Made by a program: the position numbers and the translations under genes | In this document: positions 18,683 to 27,794 of the stretch, piece by piece | Numbering within the stretch: the stretch's first letter is position 1 | How the letters are laid out: each line of letters begins with the position of its first letter | Assembly (NCBI RefSeq): GCF_004138205.1 | Contig: NZ_RXNQ01000022.1 | Location: 186,001 to 250,000, forward strand | Reading direction: 5' to 3' | From: Pedobacter sp. SYP-B3415 | Lineage (GTDB): Bacteria > Bacteroidota > Bacteroidia > Sphingobacteriales > Sphingobacteriaceae | Length of the DNA: 64,000 nucleotides | The notes under the pieces: model-generated | The model's input: the letters and a program-made list of their open reading frames with translations, nothing else | Told to the model about the DNA's origin: nothing | The model's database searches: none

Positions 18683-19223
18683 CAGTGTTGTCCGGGGAAA
18701 GTTTTGCGAAAGGCAATAGTTCTTTGGTTTCCAATTGATGTGAAACTGTGGTATCGAACCGCTCACCGCCGCGGGGGCTCCTTCTTTTTGGCCAAAAAGA
18801 AGCAACCTGAGGCATAGCCGAAAGCGTTCGTACCATTAAAAACCACATACAAGACACGAACAAACGCTCCGGCTGTGTATCTCTTCTTGCATAAAAGCAT
18901 CAAAAGTCCGACGGCGTCGGGAAAAGGCCCGGATTATCCCTGCGCCATTCCGTTCCGGGCTGGTTCCCCTCCTTGGTTCCTCCCGACCTCTTTAAAACAG
19001 TGCAAGACTTTTAATACTTTTCTGCGGCGAGAAGATACAAGGCCGGTCCGCACCTATCAGTGGCAGTAAGCAGGCAAAACCCTCATCAAAACCGCCGGCT
19101 GTACGTAAAACCCGCAGACATAGAATACAGGGGGGCTTGATACAGAAGACTCAGGCAAATACTGCTTTGAGACTGTTCAGAAGGATCTTATTTCATTCAG
19201 CCAATTTTTACCGGACAACAGTG
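18683..19223. mobile_element. Non-autonomous MITE-like element, copy 1 (541 bp)
   Basis: Bounded by imperfect terminal inverted repeats: CAGTGTTGTCCGG at the left and CCGGACAACAGTG at the right (12 of 13 match when inverted). Immediately outside is a perfect 10-bp direct repeat AGTTTTAAGT (18673-18682 and 19224-19233), the expected target-site duplication. A second copy with its own different 10-bp duplication is at 45239-45778; most of the length aligns closely. No transposase is encoded. A 22-bp perfect palindrome (CTTCTTTTTGG and its complement) sits at 18781-18802. Minus-strand translation gives a short conserved frame (SFWPKRRSPRGGERF) that I do not regard as a gene. Confidence 0.85.
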
Positions 19224-19303
19224 AGTTTTAAGTCGTAAGTATTAAGTGAAATGCAATAAGTAAATCGGAAGCAAGAGGTTCTTGCACGGTTATACAATCC
19301 CGT

Positions 19304-19362
19304 CTAAATACTAACTACGAATTACTAAATACTGACTACGAATTACTAAATACTAATTTCTA
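19304..19362. repeat. 21-bp tandem repeat, about 2.5 units
   Basis: Units at 19304-19324 and 19325-19345 (CTAAATACTAACTACGAATTA with one difference) and a degenerate partial third from 19346. The stop codon of the small membrane protein gene at 19353 falls in the third unit. Confidence 0.75.
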
Positions 19363-19655
19363 ACAACCGACATCACCGGTTTATCTTCCTTTGCTTCTTT
19401 GTCGGCCTGGCTGATAGCACTGGCGCTCAGGATGAGCACGCCACAGATGGCCATGATGATACCGATGTTCCTGAGCAGGGCTTCCTGTTTAAAGGTCGAC
19501 ATCATATGGCGCGACCCTACAAAACGCCTCAGGCCACGGATTCTTCTTCTCAGCTGGATTCGTCTCACAGCGAGGATTGTAAGCAAAATGCCAAACGCGG
19601 CTAATATAATTCCTGACAATTGGAGGCTTGTAATGGGTTGTATAGTTTCCTGCAT
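19353..19655 (-). CDS. Small two-helix membrane protein
   Basis: 100 residues with two clear membrane segments, about 13-30 (LSGIILAAFGILLTILAVRR) and 64-84 (IGIIMAICGVLILSASAIS). They are separated by a strongly basic loop (RIQLRRRIRGLRRFVGSRH) and followed by a charged tail. Not recognised. The helix-loop-helix layout and lack of competing coding signal make it probably real, but its 3' end runs into tandem repeats. Confidence 0.5.
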   Translation of the reverse strand: MQETIQPITSLQLSGIILAAFGILLTILAVRRIQLRRRIRGLRRFVGSRHMMSTFKQEALLRNIGIIMAICGVLILSASAISQADKEAKEDKPVMSVVRN

Positions 19656-19744
19656 ACATTAATCACAACCGCCGCGCATGATTTGTTTACTTTGACCGTA
19701 AATTTCATAGTTATTTAACAAAATTTTGCACTTTCTGCCCTAAA

Positions 19745-19776
19745 ACATGCGGGCCACGCCCGGATAGCCCGCATGT
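19745..19776 (-). terminator. Terminator of the GH43 gene
   Basis: Perfect 10-bp stem ACATGCGGGC/GCCCGCATGT (19745-19754 with 19767-19776); on the minus strand it is followed by a short U4 run, 15 bp after the gene end. Confidence 0.6.
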
Positions 19777-19790
19777 TGACGATTTTTTAA

Positions 19791-21257
19791 TTATGGGGTT
19801 TCAAACTTCCATAGCTGCGGATCGGCTCCATTCCAGGACCAGGAACGCACATTGGCCCCCGGGGTAACGCTGCCGTTTTCAATATCGAGCACGTTGTTAC
19901 TCGCCCTGGCCAGGATTCGGTACCAGCCACCGCCCGCCGCCTCGATACGCCATAACTGACAGTTGTTTCCAAGCGCATCAAAAACGCCGATATCTGTACC
20001 GCGGTCAATTCCGCAGCTGGTCAGATCGAGCGATTTATGACTCGGTTGCTCTGAAATGATCTTATAATAACCGTTTCCCTGGTAAGTGATGTTCCACTTT
20101 TGTCCGTTGCAGGTTGTTTTGGTCCAGGTCCGAACATCAGCGTTGTTGTTCGAACAGCCCGGAATATCGAGATATAAACCCCCGCCGGCAGTTGTATTGA
20201 CCTTTGAGCGGATAGCGTATTGTCCGTTGGCTACCGGATTTGGCACCAGGCAGGCCGCTGTTCCCGGCGAGTTAATTACCCCCGAGGTTGTAATGCTAAC
20301 CGGCAGGATGTTGCCTGCACCGTCAAAAAACATCCGGTCTATAGCTACCTGCCGCTGGTGGATGTTTGTACTGGTACGCCTGTGGTATACAAAGAAATAC
20401 TCGTCGGCACAACCCGGCTTGCGGATTACAGCATGGTGCCCCGGGCCTTTGATTGCCCCTATGGGTGATGTGATGCGCCCCTTATACGTCCACGGTCCCA
20501 TCGGGTTAGTTGAAGTGGCGTACTCCACATGGTAATCATCACTGCTGAAATCATTAATGGAATACATCAGGTAGTAGATGCCGCTGCGTTTCAGAACATA
20601 CGGTGCTTCGAAATAATTCGAAGGCTTATTATGGCCGCGTGTGCCGGTTAGAGAGACCATGTCGCTGTTGAGCCGCTGAATATTAAAGGTGGTATTGCCC
20701 CAGTACATCCAGGCCTGACCATCGTCATCAATAAAAACCATGGGATCAATCGGATCCGTACCGTCGCCGGTGGCCAGCGCACTTCCTTTGTCGACAAAGG
20801 GTCCGGTCGGACTTGTGCCGACAGCTACGCCGACTTTTTTTGCGGCTGTATAGTAAAAATAAAACTTCCCGTTTCGCGCCACCACCGAGGGTGCCCAGCC
20901 GTCGGTATGTGCCCAGCTTACATTGGCAAGGTCGAGGATAATTCCCTCATCCGTCCAGCTTAACAAATCGGTAGAGGAATAGGCATGAAACTGACTCGCA
21001 TTCGGACCGGTAGCAGTAGGATAAATATAATATTTACCGTTGGCGTAGAGTATGTCGGGGTCGGCTGTCGGTACGGGCAGGATAGGGTTGCCACTCATCA
21101 GATCCAGAGCGCTGATGTGCGACATCTGGTTTTTACCGGCTCCGTTCACTGCATCTTCAGGCGCAGACGGTGATCCCTTCCGGCAGGCCGAAAAAAACAA
21201 GGCAATAGTCAGTGCGAACAGCAATGTCTTTACAGAGGATAAAGATAATTTTTTCAT
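19791..21257 (-). CDS. GH43 family glycosidase with ricin-type lectin domain, lipoprotein
   Basis: A 488-residue lipoprotein (lipobox FFSAC near residue 25). The five-bladed GH43 catalytic domain is at about 55-335: catalytic base region PTADPDILYANGKYYIY, pKa-modulating Asp in DPIDPMVFIDDDGQAWMYWG, and acid Glu in NYFEAPYVL. KGPGHHAVIR follows as in the family. A C-terminal ricin-type (CBM13-like) domain at about 345-488 carries QxW-type signatures (GQKWNI, CQLWRI, PQLWKF). Likely cleaves arabinose- or xylose-containing side chains at the cell surface. It stands alone with its own terminator, next to PUL 2 but separated by the mobile element. Confidence 0.9.
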   Translation of the reverse strand: MKKLSLSSVKTLLFALTIALFFSACRKGSPSAPEDAVNGAGKNQMSHISALDLMSGNPILPVPTADPDILYANGKYYIYPTATGPNASQFHAYSSTDLLSWTDEGIILDLANVSWAHTDGWAPSVVARNGKFYFYYTAAKKVGVAVGTSPTGPFVDKGSALATGDGTDPIDPMVFIDDDGQAWMYWGNTTFNIQRLNSDMVSLTGTRGHNKPSNYFEAPYVLKRSGIYYLMYSINDFSSDDYHVEYATSTNPMGPWTYKGRITSPIGAIKGPGHHAVIRKPGCADEYFFVYHRRTSTNIHQRQVAIDRMFFDGAGNILPVSITTSGVINSPGTAACLVPNPVANGQYAIRSKVNTTAGGGLYLDIPGCSNNNADVRTWTKTTCNGQKWNITYQGNGYYKIISEQPSHKSLDLTSCGIDRGTDIGVFDALGNNCQLWRIEAAGGGWYRILARASNNVLDIENGSVTPGANVRSWSWNGADPQLWKFETP

Positions 21258-21578
21258 AACGATGATTTAGGGTTTATAAATGGTTTATGCCGCCTAGTCG
21301 GTAGCGCGGATATTACATCCTGCCAAGCAGACAGCCGGCAATCGAATTAAAGCAAGAAAAATTGATTTGCTGACTCAATTTATTGACGACCAGTATCAAA
21401 GTGCAGCAGAAAGATCCTTCAACCCAGACAATTTTCCAATCTAAATCGCCTTTTGATCTCCTGTATCTTGTTGCAAATCCGTAGCTTAGTATACCGCCTC
21501 AAAGATCCGAATGGAAAACTGCCGCATAATTTAAATAGACATCCGGTCGGGCCCCGGGGCCATCAAACACCTGATTCC

Positions 21579-23096
21579 ATGAAAACTCTATATTTCCTCC
21601 TATCTGTCCTGCTTTTTTCCATACCGGTAGCCGGCCGGCAAACAACAAAAACATTACCGCTTATTTTACGCGGACAGCTGCTGAATTCGCCCGACAAACT
21701 GCTTAATATTGGTTTTACAGATGAGAACGGTATTGGCGTACTTGATACGATCAGGCTTGATGAAGATGGGCGGTTTTACCTGAAAACATACAAGATCAAG
21801 GGTCCGCAGCAGGTAAATATCCAGCAAAAGCGCACGCAAATTAATGGCTTGTACGTAGCCCCGGGTTACGACCTTACCATAACCGGTGATGCCAGCGATT
21901 TCAAGACGCTTTTTAAGACAACCGTAATTTCAGGAACGGGTTCGGCAAGCAACCGGTTCCGCAGCATGCGCAACGCCCTTATTCAACAACGGGTACGCGG
22001 TAAAGACTGGTACGAAATGGAGGAAGCCGAATTGATTGCTTATGCAAAACGCGAAAGGAAATTTGCTGATTCTGTGGCGCATGCAGCTTTTGATCCCTAC
22101 CTGGCCAAAAACGTAAAGTCAGCTGCAAAATCTTCCGGCACTTTGAAACCAGAGCCGCATGATCCCTATCTCGCCTGGTTTAGAAACATGGTCCTGTTGG
22201 ATAACCAGTTTATGGAGCTCTATTACCTGCTTACGCTGGCTAACCAGAAAAAATATGGTTACGATGCAGCACAGAAATTAATCAGGGATAATATAGACAG
22301 TCGTTTACTGGCCAATATGAGCAAAGACGAATTCCTGGCATCGAACGATTATAAAACCTGGGTTGCCGGCAGCGAATACACAACTTACCTGTTAAAACTT
22401 GATTATCTCCGCGACTCCACACTGAAAAAAAAGCCGGGTTACCGTCTGGCAAAGATCAATCAGGTATATACCGGTAAGGTGAAAGACTTTGTTCTTCATA
22501 ACCAGATGTACAATGAAATTCTATTCACCAAAAACTTTGCCCGGTTAAATACAATCAAAGAGCTTTTTAAACCGTATATCGCCACGCTGAATAATCCGGC
22601 CATGAAAAAAAACCTTAGCCGGGAATTTGATAAAAAGCAGGCAGAACTGCTTGGCACGGCCGTTGGTCAGCCTGCACCGGCATTCACGCTGCAAAGCATA
22701 GCCGGCAGTACGCATAGCCTGGCCGACTACAACGGCAAAGTTGTGTTCATTGACCTGTGGGCAAGCTGGTGTACCCCATGCCGTGTGCAAACCCCGCATT
22801 TAGCTGTGTTATATAATAAATACAAGGGAGACGACCGGATAGCTTTTCTGAGCGTAGCTGTCAGCGATGATGAAAAGGAGTGGCGAAAGGCGGTGGCTGC
22901 TGATAAGCCGGAATGGCTGCAGTTGATCGATAAAGATGACCAGGTTCGAAAAGCATATGTAGCAAACGTAATTCCGCAGTTCATTATCATTGACAAGCAG
23001 GGCAAAATTGTAAATTTCAATGCCCCTGAACCGGGCAGCGGCAAAAAACTGGAAGACATGCTTTTGGCAGAGATGAACAAAAACTCAACACGCTAA
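21579..23096 (+). CDS. TlpA/ResA-like thioredoxin-domain protein, exported
   Basis: A 505-residue periplasmic thiol-disulfide protein. Start MKTLYFLLSVLLFSIPVAG gives a signal peptide; upstream in-frame codons lack one. The N-terminal region (about 25-125) resembles DUF4369 (LPLILRGQLLNSP, GLYVAPGYDLTITGD). A helical middle follows, then a thioredoxin fold from about 365 with active site WASWCTPCR (CxxC) and cis-Pro region VIPQFIIIDKQGK. This architecture is common in Bacteroidota and is thought to reduce periplasmic disulfides; the partner is unknown. Monocistronic. Confidence 0.9.
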   Translation: MKTLYFLLSVLLFSIPVAGRQTTKTLPLILRGQLLNSPDKLLNIGFTDENGIGVLDTIRLDEDGRFYLKTYKIKGPQQVNIQQKRTQINGLYVAPGYDLTITGDASDFKTLFKTTVISGTGSASNRFRSMRNALIQQRVRGKDWYEMEEAELIAYAKRERKFADSVAHAAFDPYLAKNVKSAAKSSGTLKPEPHDPYLAWFRNMVLLDNQFMELYYLLTLANQKKYGYDAAQKLIRDNIDSRLLANMSKDEFLASNDYKTWVAGSEYTTYLLKLDYLRDSTLKKKPGYRLAKINQVYTGKVKDFVLHNQMYNEILFTKNFARLNTIKELFKPYIATLNNPAMKKNLSREFDKKQAELLGTAVGQPAPAFTLQSIAGSTHSLADYNGKVVFIDLWASWCTPCRVQTPHLAVLYNKYKGDDRIAFLSVAVSDDEKEWRKAVAADKPEWLQLIDKDDQVRKAYVANVIPQFIIIDKQGKIVNFNAPEPGSGKKLEDMLLAEMNKNSTR

Positions 23097-23152
23097 CTGG
23101 CCACTCGTTCTATGATCAGCCTTGCACCTGTTACCTGAATACGGCAAAATTG

Positions 23153-23171
23153 TAAAAGGGGCCGAAGCCCC
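23153..23171 (-). terminator. Terminator of the azoreductase gene
   Basis: Stem GGGGC/GCCCC with CGAA tetraloop (23158-23171), followed on the minus strand by U4, 28 bp after the stop. Confidence 0.65.
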
Positions 23172-23198
23172 GGATAACCCATTCAGAACGATCGTCAA

Positions 23199-23798
23199 TT
23201 AAACGGCTACCGCGGCAATCGCTTTTTCAAGCGCCTGCTCCTTTAATCCCGGAACGTTGATGCCTTCGGCGCGGTGAACAGTTACATCGGTCATGCCCAA
23301 AAAGCCAAGCACACTCTTGAGATACGGAACAGCAAAGTCATACGGGGCATACGGACCCTCAGAATATACGCCTCCGGTTGCTACAGCCAGGTGCACCTTT
23401 TTACCTTTCACCAAACCTTCGGCGCCCTGCTCGCTATAGCGGAATGTTTTTCCGGCGCGGGCTACATGATCGATCCAGGCTTTCAGCGACGAATGGATGG
23501 TGAAGTTATACATTGGCGCACCGATCACAATAAAATCAGCAGCCATCAGCTGGGCTATCGCTTTGTCAGAATGGCTGACGGCGTCCCTGTCATTATCCGT
23601 TTGCTGCTCAGCCGGCGTAAAAAACGATTGCAGGTGTGATGAATCCAGGTGCGGCATCGGTTCTTCCAGCAGGTTGACTTCGTTTACCCGGCTGTCCGGA
23701 TATTGCTGCTGTAGTTTTTCTACTATGGCCCTGCCCAGCTGCAGGCTTACTGAGGCCCCCTGCCTCGGACTTGAGATCAAATGAAGAATAGTTGTCAT
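23199..23798 (-). CDS. azoR: FMN-dependent NADH-azoreductase
   Basis: A 199-residue flavodoxin-fold NAD(P)H:quinone/azo reductase. Family features: N-terminal FMN phosphate-binding segment ISSPRQGASVSLQLG, the AzoR signature APMYNFTIHSSLKAWIDHV (about 95-113) with downstream AGKTFRYSEQGAEGL, and ATGGVYSEG. Length matches AzoR. Cytosolic two-electron reduction of quinones or azo compounds protects against thiol and electrophile stress. Divergent from an HxlR regulator, a classic pairing for inducible azoreductase/quinone reductase genes. Confidence 0.93.
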   Translation of the reverse strand: MTTILHLISSPRQGASVSLQLGRAIVEKLQQQYPDSRVNEVNLLEEPMPHLDSSHLQSFFTPAEQQTDNDRDAVSHSDKAIAQLMAADFIVIGAPMYNFTIHSSLKAWIDHVARAGKTFRYSEQGAEGLVKGKKVHLAVATGGVYSEGPYAPYDFAVPYLKSVLGFLGMTDVTVHRAEGINVPGLKEQALEKAIAAVAV

Positions 23799-23878
23799 GT
23801 GTATTTGTTATAGAGAAATAAAAGTTATTTATGCGTATGCTGAGCAAAGTTACCGCCGTAATCAGCCGAAAACCTGCA

Positions 23879-23914
23879 ACTTCCCTGCGGGGAAGCACTA
23901 CCTTAGAGGGAAGT
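23879..23914. promoter_or_regulatory. Inverted repeat in the azoR/HxlR intergenic region
   Basis: Perfect 8-bp arms ACTTCCCT (23879-23886) and AGGGAAGT (23907-23914) with an internal GGGGAAG. The site is 15 bp upstream of the HxlR start and between divergent genes, so it may be an HxlR operator. Confidence 0.4.
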
Positions 23915-23929
23915 AACTACCTTTACACG

Positions 23930-24307
23930 ATGAGTACGTCCGCAGAACAATGTTTCCATACCGATGAGCCTTGTGCCAGCAGCGTTAGCCACATCAGCGA
24001 TGCCCTGTATGTTTTAGGCGGCAAGTGGAAACTGGCGCTTATCTTCGCGATCAGCGAGTCGCCAAAACGATTTGGCGAACTGCAGAAGATTTTAGAGGGT
24101 ATTGGGCCGAAAATGCTGGCAAAGGATCTGAAAGAACTGGAACTAAATGAGTTTATTGTAAGAAAGGTCTATGAAGGAACGCCACCCAGAATTGTTTATG
24201 AGGCAACGCCTTACAGCGCCTCATTGGCGAGGGTGCTTTTCGAACTAAAAGACTGGGGCATGAAGCACCGGGAAACAATCAGGGCGAGCATGCGGCGGCA
24301 TCAGTAA
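23930..24307 (+). CDS. HxlR family winged-helix transcriptional regulator
   Basis: 125 residues, start MSTSAEQCFH chosen because upstream in-frame codons run through the putative operator. HxlR core: DALYVLGGKWKLALIFAISE, RFGELQKILEGIGPKMLAKD (recognition helix), VYEGTPPRIVYEATPYSASL wing. Two Cys lie near the N-terminus (C8 and about C14); redox-sensing members of this family use an N-terminal Cys, so quinone or electrophile sensing is plausible. Probably represses azoR across the intergenic region. Confidence 0.9.
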   Translation: MSTSAEQCFHTDEPCASSVSHISDALYVLGGKWKLALIFAISESPKRFGELQKILEGIGPKMLAKDLKELELNEFIVRKVYEGTPPRIVYEATPYSASLARVLFELKDWGMKHRETIRASMRRHQ

Positions 24308-24418
24308 CCGGTCTATTTCCCGGATGTGACCATATAGACAAATTCTATATCTTAGTTGAATCAAATTGATCACGGCAGGCCATTTAAAACCCGCCGGAAT
24401 CTTTTGAAGCCAGCGCCC

Positions 24419-25303
24419 ATGAAACGAAATATTTTTGAAGTAAGCCTCAAAACAATAGGGATGCTGCCGGTAAATGCAGGCAGTCTGGAGGCCATTAACT
24501 CTGACACATACAAATCGTACATCAAGGTGATGTATATTCCCGAAGGATGCCGTATTTGCGTAGACTTTGACACCTATCAAACCGGGGGGCCGGTTCTATT
24601 TTTTATCAGTCCGAACCAAACGTTGAAAATTGAAGTTTTGGGCCCGCAGGCCGGCTACTTCATCTTTTATAACCGGGACTTCTATTGTATTCAACTTCAT
24701 GACGAAGAAGTAGCGTGTGATGGACTGTTGTTTAACAACATCAATAACATGCCAATGACCGCTGTTCCTGAGCAGGAGGCGGGGTTTATCAACTACCTGT
24801 TCAGCCAGATTACAAATGAATTCGAACTTAAAGACACTTCGCAGGAAGAAATGCTGCGTACGTACCTTAAACAACTGCTTATCAAATCTACCAGATTATG
24901 GAAGCAGCAGCATATGGATGGTGTCCTGGCCGGGCAAAACACCGACCTTGACTCTTTCAGGCAATTTACGCGCCTTGTAGAGGCACATTACAAAAAGAAA
25001 CATATGGTTGCCGATTACGCAGAGATGTTGCTGGTTGCCGCGAAAACACTTACCCACCGTTTCAAAAAACTAAACCTGCCTCAACCAAATGATGTGATCA
25101 AAAACCGCATTATGCTGGAGGCGAAAAGACTGCTTGTTCATACAGCAATGTCTGCCAAAGAGATCGCCTACGAGTTGGGCTACGAGGATCCGGCTTATTT
25201 CAGCCGGCTGTTTTTCATAAAAACCGGGGAATCGCCATCGGGCTTCAGGGTTAAGTATTTACAGCAGCATGGTGCAGACCACGCGACCGTGCATGAGGCC
25301 TAA
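24419..25303 (+). CDS. AraC family transcriptional regulator
   Basis: 294 residues. The N-terminal half (about 1-150) is an AraC-like sensor fold without a recognisable ligand motif. The C-terminal HTH_18 domain (about 195-285) has both helix-turn-helix units, the second being AKEIAYELGYEDPAYFSRLF followed by FIKTGESPSGFR. Start MKRNIFEVSL is preferred over 24356. Likely regulates itself and the gene starting about 57 bp downstream in the same direction. Confidence 0.88.
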   Translation: MKRNIFEVSLKTIGMLPVNAGSLEAINSDTYKSYIKVMYIPEGCRICVDFDTYQTGGPVLFFISPNQTLKIEVLGPQAGYFIFYNRDFYCIQLHDEEVACDGLLFNNINNMPMTAVPEQEAGFINYLFSQITNEFELKDTSQEEMLRTYLKQLLIKSTRLWKQQHMDGVLAGQNTDLDSFRQFTRLVEAHYKKKHMVADYAEMLLVAAKTLTHRFKKLNLPQPNDVIKNRIMLEAKRLLVHTAMSAKEIAYELGYEDPAYFSRLFFIKTGESPSGFRVKYLQQHGADHATVHEA

Positions 25304-25359
25304 TTGAAGCGCGAACCATGGCAATAACGCTAATGAATACTGCGATTAATCGTAATGTG

Positions 25360-26388
25360 ATGTATTATACGGTATCAGTCAAATTTTTAAAAGTTTTCGG
25401 CAGCCGCCACGGCATCTGCTTTTTTCTGATCCTCTGTTTTGTGCCAACCCTGACCTCGATTGCGCAAAACACAAAAGGCCGCCAACAGGAACCCGTATCT
25501 AACGAAACTCCTTTGGCAGATGCCTCCGCTGCGCAAAGCAACTTTCTCTCGCGGATCACAACAACGCCCGTAACTATTCTGAAAACCTTTCGTGATGCCG
25601 GGATGTCGCCTACCGCACACCAAATGAGCAAGGCGGAGCTGGATGTCGTTGCAAAAGCCTTTTCCCTGCTACCTCCGCTGCATCAGCGCGTACTGGCCCG
25701 CCATCTTCACAGTATCAGTTTCTTGGATAACATGCCAAATACCGCTTTAACCTCTCCGGTAGGCGAAGAGGGTGGCAAAAAACGATATCATATTACTTTC
25801 CGGGCGGGTATTCTTCATCAGTCGGTTTCAGAATGGCTTACAGAAAAAGAGCAAACCTGTTTTGCAACAGACAGTTCGGGCTACAGCGTTTCCATCCAGG
25901 CCGGCCTGCTCAGTGCCATGACATATGTGCTGTTGCATGAAGGCACACATGTTCTCGACGGCTCACTTGGTCTGATTTCGGATCCGGCAGACCGCGTAAA
26001 AACTGACTTTAGCACCAGTTTCACCGCCGGCGTCTGGAAAGACATCAGAACGCCCGACTGGATATGCTCAGATTGCCTGGCAGATAAAAATCGTTTTCGT
26101 CCCGGCGGAAGGCCTTTTGCTTATGCCGATGCGCCGAAAGTTTATAACAGCCTGATGGAAACGCCTTTTGCCTCCTTTTACAGCACGGCCAGCTGGCATG
26201 AAGACCTGGCCGAGCTCGTTACATTGTATCACTTTACGCGGGTGCTTAAACAACCGTTTAAAATTATCGTCAGTCGCCCGGGTGCGCCAACCCGCGTCTT
26301 CGAACCTATGGATAACAAGCGGGTCAGGCAGCGTCTCGGTTTGCTCAGCACGTTTTATAAACAGGACTTTGCCGGCAGGCGGCAGTAA
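25360..26388 (+). CDS. Secreted protein with HExxH-type putative metal site
   Basis: About 342 residues. A signal-peptide-like segment (HGICFFLILCFVPTLTSIAQ) suggests export. The central part contains AMTYVLLHEGTHVLDG: HEGTH fits the zinc-peptidase HExxH consensus, and a conserved-looking ASWHEDLAELVTLYHF follows about 80 residues on, a possible third-ligand Glu helix. LPPLHQRVLARHL lies upstream. I do not recognise a named family. The start may be 25318. Probably in one unit with the AraC gene. Confidence 0.7.
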   Translation: MYYTVSVKFLKVFGSRHGICFFLILCFVPTLTSIAQNTKGRQQEPVSNETPLADASAAQSNFLSRITTTPVTILKTFRDAGMSPTAHQMSKAELDVVAKAFSLLPPLHQRVLARHLHSISFLDNMPNTALTSPVGEEGGKKRYHITFRAGILHQSVSEWLTEKEQTCFATDSSGYSVSIQAGLLSAMTYVLLHEGTHVLDGSLGLISDPADRVKTDFSTSFTAGVWKDIRTPDWICSDCLADKNRFRPGGRPFAYADAPKVYNSLMETPFASFYSTASWHEDLAELVTLYHFTRVLKQPFKIIVSRPGAPTRVFEPMDNKRVRQRLGLLSTFYKQDFAGRRQ

Positions 26389-26709
26389 GCTTGACTCTCC
26401 TGAGGGCAATATGCATCTTCTTTAAATAGTCATTTTGGTCTAATGTGCCCGGCCTTCTTTACTCCTTGCCCTGAACTGTTATGGTTAACACGAAGCTCAA
26501 TCAGCTTCGGTTGTAGTCAATTTTGACGCAATCATCTATTAAAAGCGCAGCGCCTTTCAGATTTAGCTACGCTTTGTCTCCATGCAGGGAAAAATCTGCA
26601 AGACACTCAGCCATATGTCCATTCCCGGCGGCTTAGCTTCTCTGCACCTTTGTACTGTCAGCAAATGACAACTTAAAAACATCAATAACCACAAAAAATA
26701 AGCAGTACA
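26389..26709. other. 321-bp intergenic region upstream of the hydrolase
   Basis: No gene seen. Small hairpins occur at CGAAGCT/AGCTTCG (near 26500) and TGCAG/CTGCA (near 26585-26600). CACCTTTG at 26645-26652 is a weak candidate -7 box for the gene at 26710. Confidence 0.4.
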
Positions 26710-27618
26710 ATGAAAACACTAATCACAACCATCACAATCCTCTCCACGCTGATGTTAAACCAGGTAAGTTTCGCCCAAACCGGCCGGCGCCCGGCTTCGG
26801 CAGGAAGAGAATCTTATATCGAAGTTGAAAAGAATGTAAAATTACATGTAACAGATCTTGGCGAAGGGCAGCCGGTTGTGCTCATACATGGCTGGCCGTT
26901 AAATAACGCCATGTACGAGTACCAATATCAGTACCTCACGCATAAAGGTTTCCGCGTAATAGGTATTTCTTTACGTGGATTCGGAAAATCTGACCGTCCC
27001 TATGGCCGGTATGATTTTGACGTGTTCTCTGACGACCTCAAAGTGATTTTCGAAAAATTAAAGCTAAAAAACGCTGTTCTTGGTGGCTTCTCAATGGGTG
27101 GAGCAGTGGTAACACATTACATGGCTAAGTACAATGGCGCGCATGTTGGCAAACTGGCTTTATTTGCAGCGGCAGCACCGTCCTGGAAACAACGTGACGG
27201 ATTTCCTTACGGTGCTTCTGACGAGGCGGCGGCCGGATTGATTCACACCACCCAAACCAACAGACAGCAGCTGGTAGAAGACTTTGGAAAAGCCTTCCCT
27301 GCATCAGAAACCAATATTTCAGCGCCAATGTCAAGATGGCTTGAAAGCATCAGCCTGGATGCCTCGCCTTATGCAACAACCCATGCCATCATGGCGTTGC
27401 GTGATCTTGATCTGCGTCCTGAGCTGGCCAAAATCAAAGTTCCGGTAGCCATTTTCCACGGGGTAAAAGACAAGTTGTGCGACTTTGTGTTTGCCGAACA
27501 GCTTCACAAGGGAATCAAAGACTCTTATATCGTTCGGTTCGAAAACAGCGGACATGCTTTGTTCCTGGAAGAAATGGACAAGTTCAACGCCGAACTGGAG
27601 AAATTTGCAAGGTCATAA
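26710..27618 (+). CDS. Exported alpha/beta hydrolase
   Basis: 302 residues with signal peptide MKTLITTITILSTLMLNQVSFAQ. Hydrolase fold: oxyanion region VLIHGWPLNNAMYEYQ, nucleophile elbow GGFSMGGAV (Ser about 128), acid around FHGVKDKLCDFVF, and His in NSGHALFLEE. Closest general type is the cofactor-free haloperoxidase/esterase group. Substrate unknown. A terminator-like hairpin follows at 27655. Confidence 0.88.
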   Translation: MKTLITTITILSTLMLNQVSFAQTGRRPASAGRESYIEVEKNVKLHVTDLGEGQPVVLIHGWPLNNAMYEYQYQYLTHKGFRVIGISLRGFGKSDRPYGRYDFDVFSDDLKVIFEKLKLKNAVLGGFSMGGAVVTHYMAKYNGAHVGKLALFAAAAPSWKQRDGFPYGASDEAAAGLIHTTQTNRQQLVEDFGKAFPASETNISAPMSRWLESISLDASPYATTHAIMALRDLDLRPELAKIKVPVAIFHGVKDKLCDFVFAEQLHKGIKDSYIVRFENSGHALFLEEMDKFNAELEKFARS

Positions 27619-27654
27619 CGAATGTTCCTGCATCCATAACAGACGCTGAGGTAA

Positions 27655-27689
27655 AAAAACCAGATCAACGAGATGTTGATTTGGTTTTT
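27655..27689. terminator. Bidirectional-type terminator hairpin
   Basis: 15-bp arms AAAAACCAGATCAAC (27655-27669) and GTTGATTTGGTTTTT (27675-27689), 14 of 15 paired, with A-run on the left and T-run on the right. Serves the hydrolase and could also stop read-through from the TolC side. Confidence 0.8.
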
Positions 27690-27794
27690 CTGCTGCCTGG
27701 TCACAAGTGTCTAAAATCAAAACTACATTTGGAATGGCAAGGCGCCTTGCTAACAAGTAAAAGTAAAATTTAAATCCTATTTGAATGTGAAATT

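Noticed and set aside
18540..18863. Minus-strand frame sharing SFWPKRRSPRGGERF with a frame at 45153-45458
   Set aside because: Similarity comes only from the shared mobile element; the frames start and end outside or at different places and look non-coding.
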